From CAUSWF01 sp963535465 (GTDB lineage Bacteria > Bacillota_I > Bacilli_A > RF39 > UBA660): a stretch of 64,000 nucleotides of DNA. The notes beneath the pieces are model-generated. The model searched no databases, was not told the origin of the DNA, and saw only the letters and a list, made by a program, of their open reading frames with translations. The DNA lies in NCBI GenBank assembly GCA_963535465.1, contig CAUSWF010000006.1:3806-67805 (forward strand). Reading direction: 5' to 3'. This document shows, piece by piece, positions 50,452 through 58,345 of the stretch. Each line of letters begins with the position of its first letter. Positions within the stretch are counted from its first letter, which is position 1. The translations under genes were made by a program, and so were the position numbers.

Positions 50452-51752
50452 TATTCTTCTTCTTCAAAATGGCCAGCATTTTTAAATAAATCTTGATTGT
50501 TTTTTAGGATATCTTTTTCTTCTTCTTTAATCAATTTATCTTCTTCGTTAGCGTCTTTTATAAAAGATAACCCTGATATCAACGTCTTATTAGTGACTTT
50601 TCCTTGTAATAGTGAAATCATTTGCGCCATTTCTAAATCATTCTTAGGTAAACCTCTAGTGAATTTAATGTCTAATTCTTCCACCCCTATATAAGAAGAT
50701 TTACTAAGAGTTATAAGGTAATTGTTATACAGTCTAAATCTCTTTTTTAGTGCTTCTTCGTAAAAGCTTTCTTTAGTTTTTGCTAACAACTCAAAAGGTA
50801 ATATTTTGTATGACAAAGATACACCTGAGGAATTGCCAGCAAAATTCATATCGCTCATATCAGGAGTAAAACTAAATTTGTGAATATCTTGTCTCAATCT
50901 TTCTAAAACTTTACTTATTCCTGTTTCGTCTAAAGTTTTCGTTAAATATTCTGCTCTTGATTCTTTATCTAAACTTAGTCCTCTTGTTTCCCTTAATACT
51001 TTTATTTGCTCTGATGTTAAATCAGTACCTATTAGCAACAATATACTATCGATAAAATCTTCTATATTATCTATATCGTTTGATACAACTAAATTATACG
51101 CATCAATTAGACTAAGAACATTTTCATAATCACCTATTTCTTCTTCATTATTCTTTATTTCAATTAGTGGTATTTCCCCAAAACGATTATCTTTAAACTC
51201 TATTTCTTCTTTATTATCCGTCTTTATTATATGTACCTCTTTTAATTTAGTATATACATATATATCATTTCCAGTATAATAAACTCCTATCATATCGTTT
51301 TCTTCTAATGTCCCGTCTTGAATTATAAAAGCATTTTTAGGGCTAATAGATTTTGTTTTAATATTGGCATTTTCATCTATATAAGTTAATTCAAAACTCT
51401 TTCCATATTTAGAACATTTATTCGCATTACTCTGGTCTACTTTTAATATTGTGTTTTTTCTATAAGCGTCAAGTATAGTATCTATATTTATATTATCGTT
51501 GACAGTATATTTTATTTCATTACTCATAAAATAGCCTACATTTAAAATTGTTATATATCTTGCATAGTTAGATATTATTTTATTATTAGGACTACTTGCT
51601 AAAACTCTGCTTTTTTTTAGTGTATCTTTGCTAGCATTATAGTAATTATCTAGTGTTTCATATTTCCCTATTTTCTTTTTATGTTCTTCTATATATTTAT
51701 ATATTTTTTTATCAAATGTTCCATTGTTTATATTTTGTAATAATTCGTTCAT
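50451..51752 (-). CDS. Portal protein
   Basis: 433 residues from the ATG at 51752, which has AAAGGAAA upstream; the ATG at 51770 precedes the site. SPP1/HK97-type portal features: 'NNKIISNYARYITILNVGYFMSNEI', 'EDFIDSILLLIGTDLTSEQIKVLRETRGLSLD' and a helical C-terminus. It forms the 12-subunit ring through which DNA enters the head. The gene follows the large terminase gene closely and the MuF gene overlaps its stop by one base. Confidence 0.88.
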   Translation of the reverse strand: MNELLQNINNGTFDKKIYKYIEEHKKKIGKYETLDNYYNASKDTLKKSRVLASSPNNKIISNYARYITILNVGYFMSNEIKYTVNDNINIDTILDAYRKNTILKVDQSNANKCSKYGKSFELTYIDENANIKTKSISPKNAFIIQDGTLEENDMIGVYYTGNDIYVYTKLKEVHIIKTDNKEEIEFKDNRFGEIPLIEIKNNEEEIGDYENVLSLIDAYNLVVSNDIDNIEDFIDSILLLIGTDLTSEQIKVLRETRGLSLDKESRAEYLTKTLDETGISKVLERLRQDIHKFSFTPDMSDMNFAGNSSGVSLSYKILPFELLAKTKESFYEEALKKRFRLYNNYLITLSKSSYIGVEELDIKFTRGLPKNDLEMAQMISLLQGKVTNKTLISGLSFIKDANEEDKLIKEEEKDILKNNQDLFKNAGHFEEEE

Positions 51753-51806
51753 ATTTTTCCTTTCATTCATTTATTTTTTTATTCTTTTCAAAAGTAGCCA
51801 TATCAT

Positions 51807-53087
51807 CTACCTCCCTAGAAGCATATTCTTATCAAATACTTTAGCTTCTTTTTTTTCAACTTTTGTTCTAATTAAACTTGATAAACTGTCAGGAGCATCA
51901 TCGTGCTCAGCTTCTTCTGTATAATCTAGTATTTCATTTAGATAATTATTATCAGTAGTAGATAAAAAAACGACATCTTCCCAATATCGCTTTAAATAAC
52001 TACTTATTTTTATAAACTTATTCATGCTTTCATGATATGAATTAACAATTGCTCCCTTTTTCCTTAAATCTCTAGCAAGATATCCTTTGTCTCCGTTGTC
52101 TTCACAATAAATGCTTCCGCCTAAATATTTATCTTTCAGCCTTAATATATCGTCAATGCAATCATCAACGTGTTTATCATACAATTTACCATAAACATAA
52201 AACTTGTCATCAATTTGTTTTAATATTGTAAATGCTGTATGGTCTTTGCCACTATATCTAGCGTCAATATGACATATTCCATCATGAATAATTTTTAAAT
52301 CATCTGTAAATTGCGGATTAACAAATAATGCGTCTTCACTTGCTATATGTTTTAATTCGTAGTTTGCTGCAAATAAGGAAGAGGTCATTTTTTTTCTTAA
52401 GTCTTCAATTTTATTTTTATTTATTAATCCAGTAGAGTAACAGTCATATTTTTCTATGTTAGGCATAATACTTATTGCATCTTCTTTGTGCCAAGGAGTG
52501 CCTGTATTTATAAATCTTCCACCTCTATTTTTCACGTTTTCTAGTTCCATATAAACTTGCTTAGTTAAGTCTCTCTCTGCTTTACTTAGCCTATCTTTTA
52601 TATTTACTATATCATCTGTAATTACAATATCTGCGTGTTTTCCTGTTAAACTGCCTTTTATACCTATTCCCAATAATTGAGTATTCCCTTTTACTCCTGT
52701 GCGTAAATTTGTTGTTATTTCATTATTATTTGATACTGGCAAACTAATTTCACAATTATATAGCTTTCTTACTATGTGTTTAATATGCTCACTTTCTAAT
52801 ATTTTGGCTACTTGTAAAATGACTTCGACTATATCATCATCCGTTTTTCTTAAAAAAATTATATTTTTATTTGGAAATAATACCATAATAATAGCAATAG
52901 CAATTGATAGACAAGTTGTTTTATAACTTCCACGATGGGCAAGTATTGTTATATCTTCTTCGCTTAATATGAATTTTTTAATCCACTCATTATTAAGAGT
53001 TATTAAATCATTAAAGCCTAGCCAATGTCCTAATACATAAGGCTCATTTATTAGAAAATCTATATACTTATTTTTGCCTTCTACCAT
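51807..53087 (-). CDS. Terminase large subunit
   Basis: 426 residues. ATPase part: Walker A-like 'ILAHRGSYKTTCLSIAI', Walker B 'ADIVITDDIVNIKD', coupling motif in 'GRFINTGTPWH'. Nuclease part: 'CHIDARYSGKDHTAF', 'IYCEDNGDKGYLARDL' and 'EHDDAPDSLSSLI' provide the metal-binding acidic residues. It cuts and packages DNA into the procapsid. Overlaps the small subunit by 20 bases. Confidence 0.94.
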   Translation of the reverse strand: MVEGKNKYIDFLINEPYVLGHWLGFNDLITLNNEWIKKFILSEEDITILAHRGSYKTTCLSIAIAIIMVLFPNKNIIFLRKTDDDIVEVILQVAKILESEHIKHIVRKLYNCEISLPVSNNNEITTNLRTGVKGNTQLLGIGIKGSLTGKHADIVITDDIVNIKDRLSKAERDLTKQVYMELENVKNRGGRFINTGTPWHKEDAISIMPNIEKYDCYSTGLINKNKIEDLRKKMTSSLFAANYELKHIASEDALFVNPQFTDDLKIIHDGICHIDARYSGKDHTAFTILKQIDDKFYVYGKLYDKHVDDCIDDILRLKDKYLGGSIYCEDNGDKGYLARDLRKKGAIVNSYHESMNKFIKISSYLKRYWEDVVFLSTTDNNYLNEILDYTEEAEHDDAPDSLSSLIRTKVEKKEAKVFDKNMLLGR

Positions 53088-53457
53088 TTATATAATCTTC
53101 TATCTCTTTTGAAGCATTATTGTTAACTTCAATTGCTACTTCCTCTTTTGGTTTTTCTCCAATTGTATCCCTTATCATTTCAACCGCTTTTATATTTCCT
53201 TTTAGCGCTTCATTTAAAGTTGTCATTCCAAGTAAAGTATTATAATTTTCTTCTTCGTCTTTAAAGCCCATTGTCTTAATTTTTTCTTTTAAATCTTCTT
53301 GAGGTATAGACGTTGCAAGCATTGACTTAAACAATTCCTTTAATTGTTTTCTTTGTTTTTTTGCCTTTACACTAGCCTTGCCACCTTTCGAACCTCTTTT
53401 CTTTGCTTCTTCTCTACTTAGAGTTTTAATTGGTCGTAAATTTTCAACGTTAGCCAT
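53068..53457 (-). CDS. Terminase small subunit
   Basis: 129 residues. Starts with 'MANVENLRPIKTLSREEAKKRGSKGGKASVKAKKQRKQL', basic and helical, with a KGG-type motif common in small terminases; the rest (about 40-129) is the oligomer region. It binds the packaging site and hands DNA to the large subunit. It lies between the JAB-like gene and the large subunit gene. AAGGAAGTG precedes the start. Confidence 0.8.
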   Translation of the reverse strand: MANVENLRPIKTLSREEAKKRGSKGGKASVKAKKQRKQLKELFKSMLATSIPQEDLKEKIKTMGFKDEEENYNTLLGMTTLNEALKGNIKAVEMIRDTIGEKPKEEVAIEVNNNASKEIEDYINGRRQK

Positions 53458-53469
53458 TTAATCACTTCC

Positions 53470-54123
53470 TTATTTTATCTTTTTCTCTATATAGTCATAT
53501 CCGCTATTTTTAGTTAAGTTTTTCCAAACTCTTGTGCCATAACCTAATTTAATTGTTTGGATGTTTTCATGTGTTAGACTATCCTTATTTACTTTTGATA
53601 ATAGTTTTCTTGCTCCTTTATCCCACATAGTATCACTTGTTGATGCTTTTTTAAGCATTCTTTTTGCGTCATTTCTTTTAATTGTTTTAGATTTTTGAAT
53701 AGTATAAGTTTTTTCTTTGGCAACTGCTCTTGTACTATTTAAATTTAGCGTTACATGATTATATACATCTGCTCCGCTAAATGAACCCCCTAATACTCTT
53801 GTTGAGTCTGTCGGATGGTTGTGTGTTAATCTTGTTGCTTTATTAAAGTTTGGATGGCTCGTTGGTATTCCAACTGCTCCTGAATTATAACTTGTTCCCG
53901 CAACTACTATTTTCCCATTTTCATCATATAAGCCTACATATTCTACGTTTTTGCCCCTTATCTTTTCTTCAAAATCTAAATAGTGCATTCCTCTATATTT
54001 ATCAGTCTTATCATAAAATGGCATTGGTTTGTTGTTTCCACCAGTGTTTATTCCTTTTTTAGCATATCCTGAATCGCTACCTCTACCGCCATTTAATATT
54101 AAATCACACATTATCTTTTTCAT
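53470..54123 (-). CDS. JAB/MPN-like (HxHP..SxxD) protein, possible peptidase
   Basis: 217 residues from the ATG at 54123, with AAAGGAAATATC upstream; an earlier in-frame start lies inside the preceding terminator hairpin and is not used. Residues 99-119 contain LTHNHP (His101, His103) and, after 12 residues, SGAD (Ser116, Asp119), a JAMM-like zinc set as found in JAB/MPN and RadC-type domains, but with a longer gap than usual. The N-terminal 50 residues are Gly-rich. It could be a peptidase or a toxin-like effector; neither is shown. It lies between terminase and an acidic 70-residue gene that has its own promoter. Confidence 0.6.
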   Translation of the reverse strand: MKKIMCDLILNGGRGSDSGYAKKGINTGGNNKPMPFYDKTDKYRGMHYLDFEEKIRGKNVEYVGLYDENGKIVVAGTSYNSGAVGIPTSHPNFNKATRLTHNHPTDSTRVLGGSFSGADVYNHVTLNLNSTRAVAKEKTYTIQKSKTIKRNDAKRMLKKASTSDTMWDKGARKLLSKVNKDSLTHENIQTIKLGYGTRVWKNLTKNSGYDYIEKKIK

Positions 54124-54145
54124 ATTGATATTTCCTTTCTTCCAT

Positions 54146-54172
54146 AAAAAAAACAAGCAGTTGCTTGTTTCT
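54146..54172 (-). terminator. Terminator of the acidic 70-residue gene
   Basis: Stem AAACAAGCA/TGCTTGTTT with 2-base loop and T run on the minus strand, just after the stop codon at 54184. Confidence 0.9.
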
Positions 54173-54183
54173 ATATTATTTTT

Positions 54184-54396
54184 TTATTTGCAAACACCAG
54201 CATCCATGTGTGGATATAGTTTGTTCATTTCTTTAATTCTTTCTGTCGGGTCTTCTATTGCTAATATTCTATCAAGTTCTCTGCTTTCTTCTTCGCTCAT
54301 ATTGTCTACTTCTTCTTCAACCTCTCTAGCAAATTCATCAGCACTTTCTTCTATAATCTTATTTAATTCTTCTTTAGTAAGTTTTTTATCTTCCAT
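54184..54396 (-). CDS. Acidic 70-residue protein with own promoter and terminator
   Basis: 70 residues: roughly one third are Asp or Glu, against few Lys/Arg, and the sequence is mainly helix ('EELNKIIEESADEFAREVEEE'). No motif I recognise. CGGAGA stands at proper distance. It is framed by a strong promoter (54427-54455) and a strong terminator (54146-54172), so it is a separate transcription unit inside the phage late region, the layout of a moron expressed in the lysogen. An acidic helical protein of this size could be a DNA mimic, an antirestriction or anti-CRISPR type protein, or an antitoxin; all are inference. Confidence 0.7.
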   Translation of the reverse strand: MEDKKLTKEELNKIIEESADEFAREVEEEVDNMSEEESRELDRILAIEDPTERIKEMNKLYPHMDAGVCK

Positions 54397-54426
54397 ATTG
54401 TAATCTCCGTTTCTTTTGTTATTAAT

Positions 54427-54455
54427 ATTATAGCATTTTTCTAGTTATTTATCAA
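54427..54455 (-). promoter_or_regulatory. Promoter of the acidic 70-residue gene
   Basis: TTGATA at 54450-54455, 17-base spacer, TATAAT at 54427-54432 preceded by an extended TG. It lies within a duplicated stretch of the ParB-DUF4417 gene end. Confidence 0.85.
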
Positions 54456-54457
54456 CT

Positions 54458-54506
54458 TTGATGTTTTTCATTTTAGTGTTTAACTAGCCTTGATGTTTTT
54501 CATTTT
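54458..54506. repeat. 17-bp direct repeat at the end of the ParB-DUF4417 gene
   Basis: TTGATGTTTTTCATTTT at 54458-54474 and again at 54490-54506, 15 bases apart. The second copy is the codon segment for the end of the gene; the first follows the stop codon and adjoins the promoter of the acidic gene. Confidence 0.8.
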
Positions 54507-55544
54507 TTCTGTGACTTTATTATCTATGTATATTACGTTTATATTTTTAAAGTCACAATCTACTTTGCCACCATATACAATTATAGTTGATGGTTCTATT
54601 TGTTTTATCATTTCATTAACACCATCTTCCCATATTGCTAGAGCATTTTTATTTTTCTTAACACCTATTGTGCTAATTGACACGATTGAGCCTTTTGGTA
54701 TACCTTGAAAACAATAATCAAATGATTCTATTTCCGCCCAACTTATTGTTGGTATAACCTTTATACCTTGTCTTTGATAAAATTGACCAATTAATCTACT
54801 TCTATATATGTTCCATATCTTCATAGATGTTGGCATGTCCATATATAGACTAAAATCAGGTGATAAAATACACTTATATTCTTTTAATATATCAATGTAT
54901 TCTGCTGGGTTATTCCATAATCTCTCAAATTGATAATCATCTAAATAAAAATGAATTCCACAATCTTTATCCTTGCTTGTTTTAGCATAATTAAAACCTA
55001 TTAAATCTGTTGGTATACAATTATTATTTTCTATGATAGGCATTTCCCAAAATCCTTTAGAACTAGACTCATAATTAAATAACTCCAAGTTATATGCGTT
55101 CATAGTTCTAATTCTTTCATTTTCTTTGTCTTCTGATTCATCAATTAATAAATTAACATCTAAGTTTAAATCAAATTTATCAAAACCTGTTAAAGTAATA
55201 TCAAAATCTTCTTCTTGTAATTCAGTTAATAAATCAATTAATTTATTTTGATTCCATTCACCACTAATTTTGTTTAAGGCTATATTTAATGCTTTTTCTT
55301 TTGTTTTAGATAAATCTACTTGAATAACATCTACTTCTTTATATCCTAAATCTTTTAAAACAGAATATCTTTGATGGCCTCCAATTATTGTATTATCTTT
55401 ATTGGCAATTATTGGCTCTACATATCCGAATTTTTCAATACTCTTTTTTATGTTTTGATATTCCTTATCTTTAGGTGTTAACTTTTTTCTTGGATTGTAT
55501 TTTGCCTCTTTTAAATCTCGAATATTCTTTTTTATTAATTTCAT
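54480..55544 (-). CDS. ParB-like nuclease domain fused to DUF4417
   Basis: 354 residues. The N-terminal ParB/Srx domain (about 1-120) has 'VEPIIANKDNTIIGGHQRYSVLKDLGY' with the GGHQR motif. The C-terminal part (about 165-345) matches DUF4417 ('GIHFYLDDYQFERLWNNPAEYIDILKEYKCILSPDFSLYMDMP' and 'PTISWAEIESFDYCFQGIPKGS'). The two domains usually occur as separate phage proteins. ParB-type phage proteins may bind or cleave DNA near the packaging site; DUF4417 is uncharacterised. It lies in the early/late boundary before the terminase. Overlaps the small Cys gene upstream by 74 bases. Confidence 0.85.
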   Translation of the reverse strand: MKLIKKNIRDLKEAKYNPRKKLTPKDKEYQNIKKSIEKFGYVEPIIANKDNTIIGGHQRYSVLKDLGYKEVDVIQVDLSKTKEKALNIALNKISGEWNQNKLIDLLTELQEEDFDITLTGFDKFDLNLDVNLLIDESEDKENERIRTMNAYNLELFNYESSSKGFWEMPIIENNNCIPTDLIGFNYAKTSKDKDCGIHFYLDDYQFERLWNNPAEYIDILKEYKCILSPDFSLYMDMPTSMKIWNIYRSRLIGQFYQRQGIKVIPTISWAEIESFDYCFQGIPKGSIVSISTIGVKKNKNALAIWEDGVNEMIKQIEPSTIIVYGGKVDCDFKNINVIYIDNKVTEKMKNIKAS

Positions 55545-55674
55545 TTTTTATAACTTCTTTCTTTTTATCTAAATTTTCTATTTCCTTTTCACATTGTAGT
55601 TGTCTTGGGCAAAACTTGCATATTGCGTCATATTTTATACAATATTTTAATATCTTATCTTCATTCATTGTCAT
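55471..55674 (-). CDS. Small Cys-cluster phage protein
   Basis: 67 residues. The N-terminus has 'YDAICKFCPRQLQCEKEI', a C-x2-C-x5-C zinc or iron-sulfur type cluster, followed by a lysine-rich helix. Overlaps the ParB-DUF4417 gene by 74 bases. The likely start is the second Met (55668). The overlap is long and the ribosome site is weak, so the gene is less certain, but the Cys pattern supports it. Function unknown. Confidence 0.5.
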   Translation of the reverse strand: MTMNEDKILKYCIKYDAICKFCPRQLQCEKEIENLDKKKEVIKNEINKKEYSRFKRGKIQSKKKVNT

Positions 55675-55801
55675 GTTTTATGAAACTTATTAATATAGCT
55701 AATAATAAATATATTGGTATTCCTAATATTATTAATATAGTTAATAGTGAATATATTGTTATTCCTAACATAATTATTATTATTTTTAATACAGTTTTCA
55801 T
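55661..55801 (-). CDS. Small hydrophobic phage protein
   Basis: 46 residues, too short for standard calling. It starts MKTVLKIIIIMLGITIYSLL and is almost wholly hydrophobic, with two membrane segments. AGGAGA lies 2-6 bases before the ATG. The last codons overlap the start of the Cys-cluster gene (ATGAC/AATGA), so translation coupling is likely. The gene contains a near-repeat of its own sequence (two ATTCCTAA blocks in the DNA). Small membrane proteins of this kind may be lysis regulators or superinfection exclusion factors. Confidence 0.6.
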   Translation of the reverse strand: MKTVLKIIIIMLGITIYSLLTILIILGIPIYLLLAILISFIKHDNE

Positions 55802-55806
55802 ATCTC

Positions 55807-56190
55807 CTACCACCTTTTTTTGTATTCTTCTTTTATTAATATCTTGCCTTTAGAAGTTTTGTCTCTTGAATGTTCTTTTTCGAACTCTTGTAAGATATAT
55901 TCTATTATTTTTCTTTGTTCCATTGTAGGCTCACTTTTTTGGTTGTTAATTATTTGAAATAACTTGTTTAATACAAGATATTTTTCTAAGTCTTTGTATT
56001 CAATTAAATGAAGATAACTATGTGAATTTCTTACAAGTAAAGCCCCATTTTCTATAGTCTCTTTTCCTCCATATTCGCGTTTTATAATGTGATGATACGT
56101 TAGGTCATGTTTTACAAGTTTATAATTCAACCAGTCTAAATTACTTAGAGGTTTATAAATTTTTAGCATTTTAATTACTATCTTCTTCAT
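55807..56190 (-). CDS. HNH endonuclease (packaging-associated type)
   Basis: 127 residues from the ATG at 56190 (AAAGG upstream); starts further upstream lie within the terminator hairpin. HNH core: 'TYHHIIKREYGGKETIENGALLVRNSHSYLH', with HH, the middle Asn and the last His. HNH proteins next to terminase genes are needed for cos DNA cleavage and packaging in many siphophages. The terminator at 56211 separates it from the late regulator gene. Confidence 0.85.
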   Translation of the reverse strand: MKKIVIKMLKIYKPLSNLDWLNYKLVKHDLTYHHIIKREYGGKETIENGALLVRNSHSYLHLIEYKDLEKYLVLNKLFQIINNQKSEPTMEQRKIIEYILQEFEKEHSRDKTSKGKILIKEEYKKRW

Positions 56191-56210
56191 ATCTATAACC
56201 TTTAACATAA

Positions 56211-56237
56211 AAAAAGAGACATTTTTAGTCCCTTTAA
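56211..56237 (-). terminator. Terminator between late regulator and HNH genes
   Basis: Stem AGGGAC/GTCTCT with one G-U pair and a 7-base loop, then seven T on the minus strand. Confidence 0.8.
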
Positions 56238-56243
56238 GAAATA

Positions 56244-56263
56244 GAGAATTACTCTAAATTCTC
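56244..56263. promoter_or_regulatory. Perfect palindrome GAGAATT-N6-AATTCTC, candidate operator
   Basis: Seven-base arms with a 6-base gap, between the RinA/ArpU-like regulator gene and the terminator before HNH. It has no U run and fits a dimeric regulator binding site. Confidence 0.45.
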
Positions 56264-56292
56264 ACAATACTATTTTAACATATAAAAAGTGC

Positions 56293-56724
56293 TCAAGAGT
56301 GCTCATTTTTATTTTTTACATAATTATTATATAAACGCCTTGCTGTTGCTTTACTGCAATATACTTTTTTTGCTATCTCATTCCATGTTAGAGGGCGATA
56401 TTTATTATCAATATGTATTATTACATCTTCTTTATAATGTACTATTAATTTTGTTGTTTCATTGTATTTACTTAGCCGTTTTAATTCTTTTTCTTCATAA
56501 TTTATTAAATTATTTAACTCTTTCTCTATAATAAGTTTTCTTTTAAGTAATTCTTCTTCTTTTATAAATTTGTCTATTGTTGTATCTTTATAACTTAATT
56601 TATCTACCGAAATATCAGAATATTTAATTCCTTTTATTTCAAATATTCTTTTTATTTCAGCATTAATATATTCTAATTCATTATTTAATTCTTCTATTTT
56701 ATTGTGCAACTCATTTAATTTCAT
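56293..56724 (-). CDS. RinA/ArpU-type late transcription regulator
   Basis: 143 residues. A long coiled coil (about 1-75, 'HNKIEELNNELEYINAEIKRIFEIKG') precedes a C-terminal helix-turn-helix region ('LTWNEIAKKVYCSKATARRLYNNYVKN', about 110-137). This layout is typical of RinA/ArpU-type regulators that switch on late (head-tail) genes in Gram-positive phages. It lies at the end of the early operon, just before the HNH and terminase genes, and a perfect palindrome follows it. GGAGGGG precedes the start. Confidence 0.78.
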   Translation of the reverse strand: MKLNELHNKIEELNNELEYINAEIKRIFEIKGIKYSDISVDKLSYKDTTIDKFIKEEELLKRKLIIEKELNNLINYEEKELKRLSKYNETTKLIVHYKEDVIIHIDNKYRPLTWNEIAKKVYCSKATARRLYNNYVKNKNEHS

Positions 56725-56751
56725 TTCCCCTCCATAATGATTTGTTAATGA

Positions 56752-56937
56752 CTATTTATTAAACTCTATTTTATTAATTAAATATTTAATTCTTACTATA
56801 TCGTAATTACAAGTATTAAATTGTTTTATTTTAAATTCTTTTTGTTTTTCGTTATCTGTTTCTTTTTTCTTCATAGCATAATAGAGATAGTCTATTAAAT
56901 CTTTCTTTTCTAATGGTGTAATTTCTATTTTTAAAAT
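56752..56937 (-). CDS. Small phage protein with ATT start
   Basis: About 61 residues if read from ATT at 56937: the frame is ILKIEITPLEKKDLIDYLYY and continues to TAG at 56752. AAGGAGATGAG precedes ATT at normal distance, and no ATG or GTG is present until residue 22. The frame is open with phage-like composition and conserved ends next to both neighbours. ATT is a rare start, known for infC. It may otherwise be a pseudogene whose ATG was mutated. Confidence 0.5.
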   Translation of the reverse strand: MLKIEITPLEKKDLIDYLYYAMKKKETDNEKQKEFKIKQFNTCNYDIVRIKYLINKIEFNK

Positions 56938-56963
56938 ATTAACTCATCTCCTTTTCTTAATTT

Positions 56964-57770
56964 TTAATCTTCTAAATAATAATTATCTTGATATATAAAA
57001 TATCCAACAGCAACACCTATTAAAATAATATATATAATCCAAAACACTACTTTAATTACTATTATTTCTTTTTTAGTTTCTTCTACTATTTTATTAATAG
57101 TGTTATGAGATATTCTTATTTTGCTTTCGTTTATTGGCTCTAAAGTTTTATTTTTAGCTTTTGCAAGTACACTTCCATTAAAACTTTTAACTACAACATA
57201 ATATTTATACCTCAATTTCCCAACCATATTAAAAAAGTTATTATCATCATAAATACAATTTTGTCTTATTTTATTTCTATATTTATCTGACACAACATCG
57301 CTGTTTAAATTTAATCTTTTATATTCATAATTAGAAAACTGATTGAAACTGAAATTAATATTTAAAAACACTATTGTATCTATATATTTATTTTTAGTGC
57401 CTATAGTATCCCAAGTATAATAAACTTTAGTATGACAACAAGTTTTTTCTCCGCATTTATTGCATACTTTTCTTGTGTGTCTAGTATATTTTTCAGTTTT
57501 TTTTTGAATAGCCATATAATCTTGTTTTAGCTCGTCCAATTTTACCCCGTTATCAACATTAAACTTTCCATAGACTAAAACATTTCCTATGTCTGTATCA
57601 ATAGCATATTTAAAAGTATCCTTATCATTATCAATTTTTAATGTTTTATTATACAATTCTTGTTTTTTTATTGATTGATATGTAATAAAATTGTCAATTA
57701 ATAATCCTATTGAAAGTAATATGACTATTCCTGTTATAGATACTAATATTTTTCTTTTAGTTATTTCCAT
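56964..57770 (-). CDS. Membrane protein, probable LemA partner
   Basis: 268 residues. N-terminal membrane helix (about 8-28), a long extracellular domain, then a second helix near the C-terminus (about 240-262). The middle has the cysteine-rich motif 'KVCNKCGEKTCCHTKVYYTW'. It overlaps the LemA gene by 10 bases, so both are made together. I do not know the family; the same layout as the large extracellular membrane proteins (such as TMEM43/EssA-like) cannot be confirmed. Cargo of a temperate phage that acts on the host envelope is inferred. Confidence 0.6.
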   Translation of the reverse strand: MEITKRKILVSITGIVILLSIGLLIDNFITYQSIKKQELYNKTLKIDNDKDTFKYAIDTDIGNVLVYGKFNVDNGVKLDELKQDYMAIQKKTEKYTRHTRKVCNKCGEKTCCHTKVYYTWDTIGTKNKYIDTIVFLNINFSFNQFSNYEYKRLNLNSDVVSDKYRNKIRQNCIYDDNNFFNMVGKLRYKYYVVVKSFNGSVLAKAKNKTLEPINESKIRISHNTINKIVEETKKEIIVIKVVFWIIYIILIGVAVGYFIYQDNYYLED

Positions 57771-58345
57771 AAATTCGTTGGGGCATTTTCTGACACTTCA
57801 TAATCTAAATAACTATATTCTTTTTTATTGTATCCTAATATACTTAAAATAATATTTATCGGAAATCTTTTAATATATTTTGTGTACTCTTTTACTTGAT
57901 AATTATAATTATTTCTATATTCAGTAATTAAATTTTCAGTTACTGACATTTCAATCATTATTTGTTTATAATTTTCGTTAGATTTTAAATTTGGATATTG
58001 CTCAGCCACTGCATTTATAACTAATTTTGCTTCTTTAATATTGCCATTTATTGTTTTATTCCTAGCATCTATTATTTTGGCTATAGTTTCTTGTTCGTAA
58101 TTATTATATGACTTTACTGTATCTACTAAATTAGTTATTAAATCAACTCTTCTTTTTTCTTGAATTTTTATAGCTGACTTACTTTCTTTAATTTGTTCTT
58201 CATAAACTATAGCTTTATTACTTGTACCAGCAAATAATATTACATTAAATATTATTACTGATAATACTATCCCAACTATTATAAAAATTATTTTTATATT
58301 TTTATTCATTTTTTCTTTATTCATCTTCTGTATATTTTCAGTCAT
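57761..58345 (-). CDS. LemA family protein encoded by the prophage
   Basis: 194 residues. One N-terminal membrane helix (about 19-41), then the LemA helical domain: 'EKRRVDLITNLVDTVKSYNNYEQETIAKIIDARN', 'AVAEQYPNLKSNENYKQIMIEMSVTENLITEYRNNYN' and 'KEYTKYIKRFPINIILSILGY'. This is a full match in order to the LemA signature (RR-DLIPNLV, NENF, TEN-IA-AR--YN, FP). The LemA function is not known; it is usually chromosomal and linked to Htp/TPM envelope genes. It overlaps its partner membrane gene. AAAGGAG precedes the start. A phage LemA may alter the host envelope (inference). Confidence 0.88.
   Translation of the reverse strand: MTENIQKMNKEKMNKNIKIIFIIVGIVLSVIIFNVILFAGTSNKAIVYEEQIKESKSAIKIQEKRRVDLITNLVDTVKSYNNYEQETIAKIIDARNKTINGNIKEAKLVINAVAEQYPNLKSNENYKQIMIEMSVTENLITEYRNNYNYQVKEYTKYIKRFPINIILSILGYNKKEYSYLDYEVSENAPTNLWK

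Noticed and set aside
51753..51806. 12-residue frame between terminase and portal genes
   Set aside because: GGGAGG is near, but the peptide is only 12 residues and the site may simply be chance or serve the portal gene.
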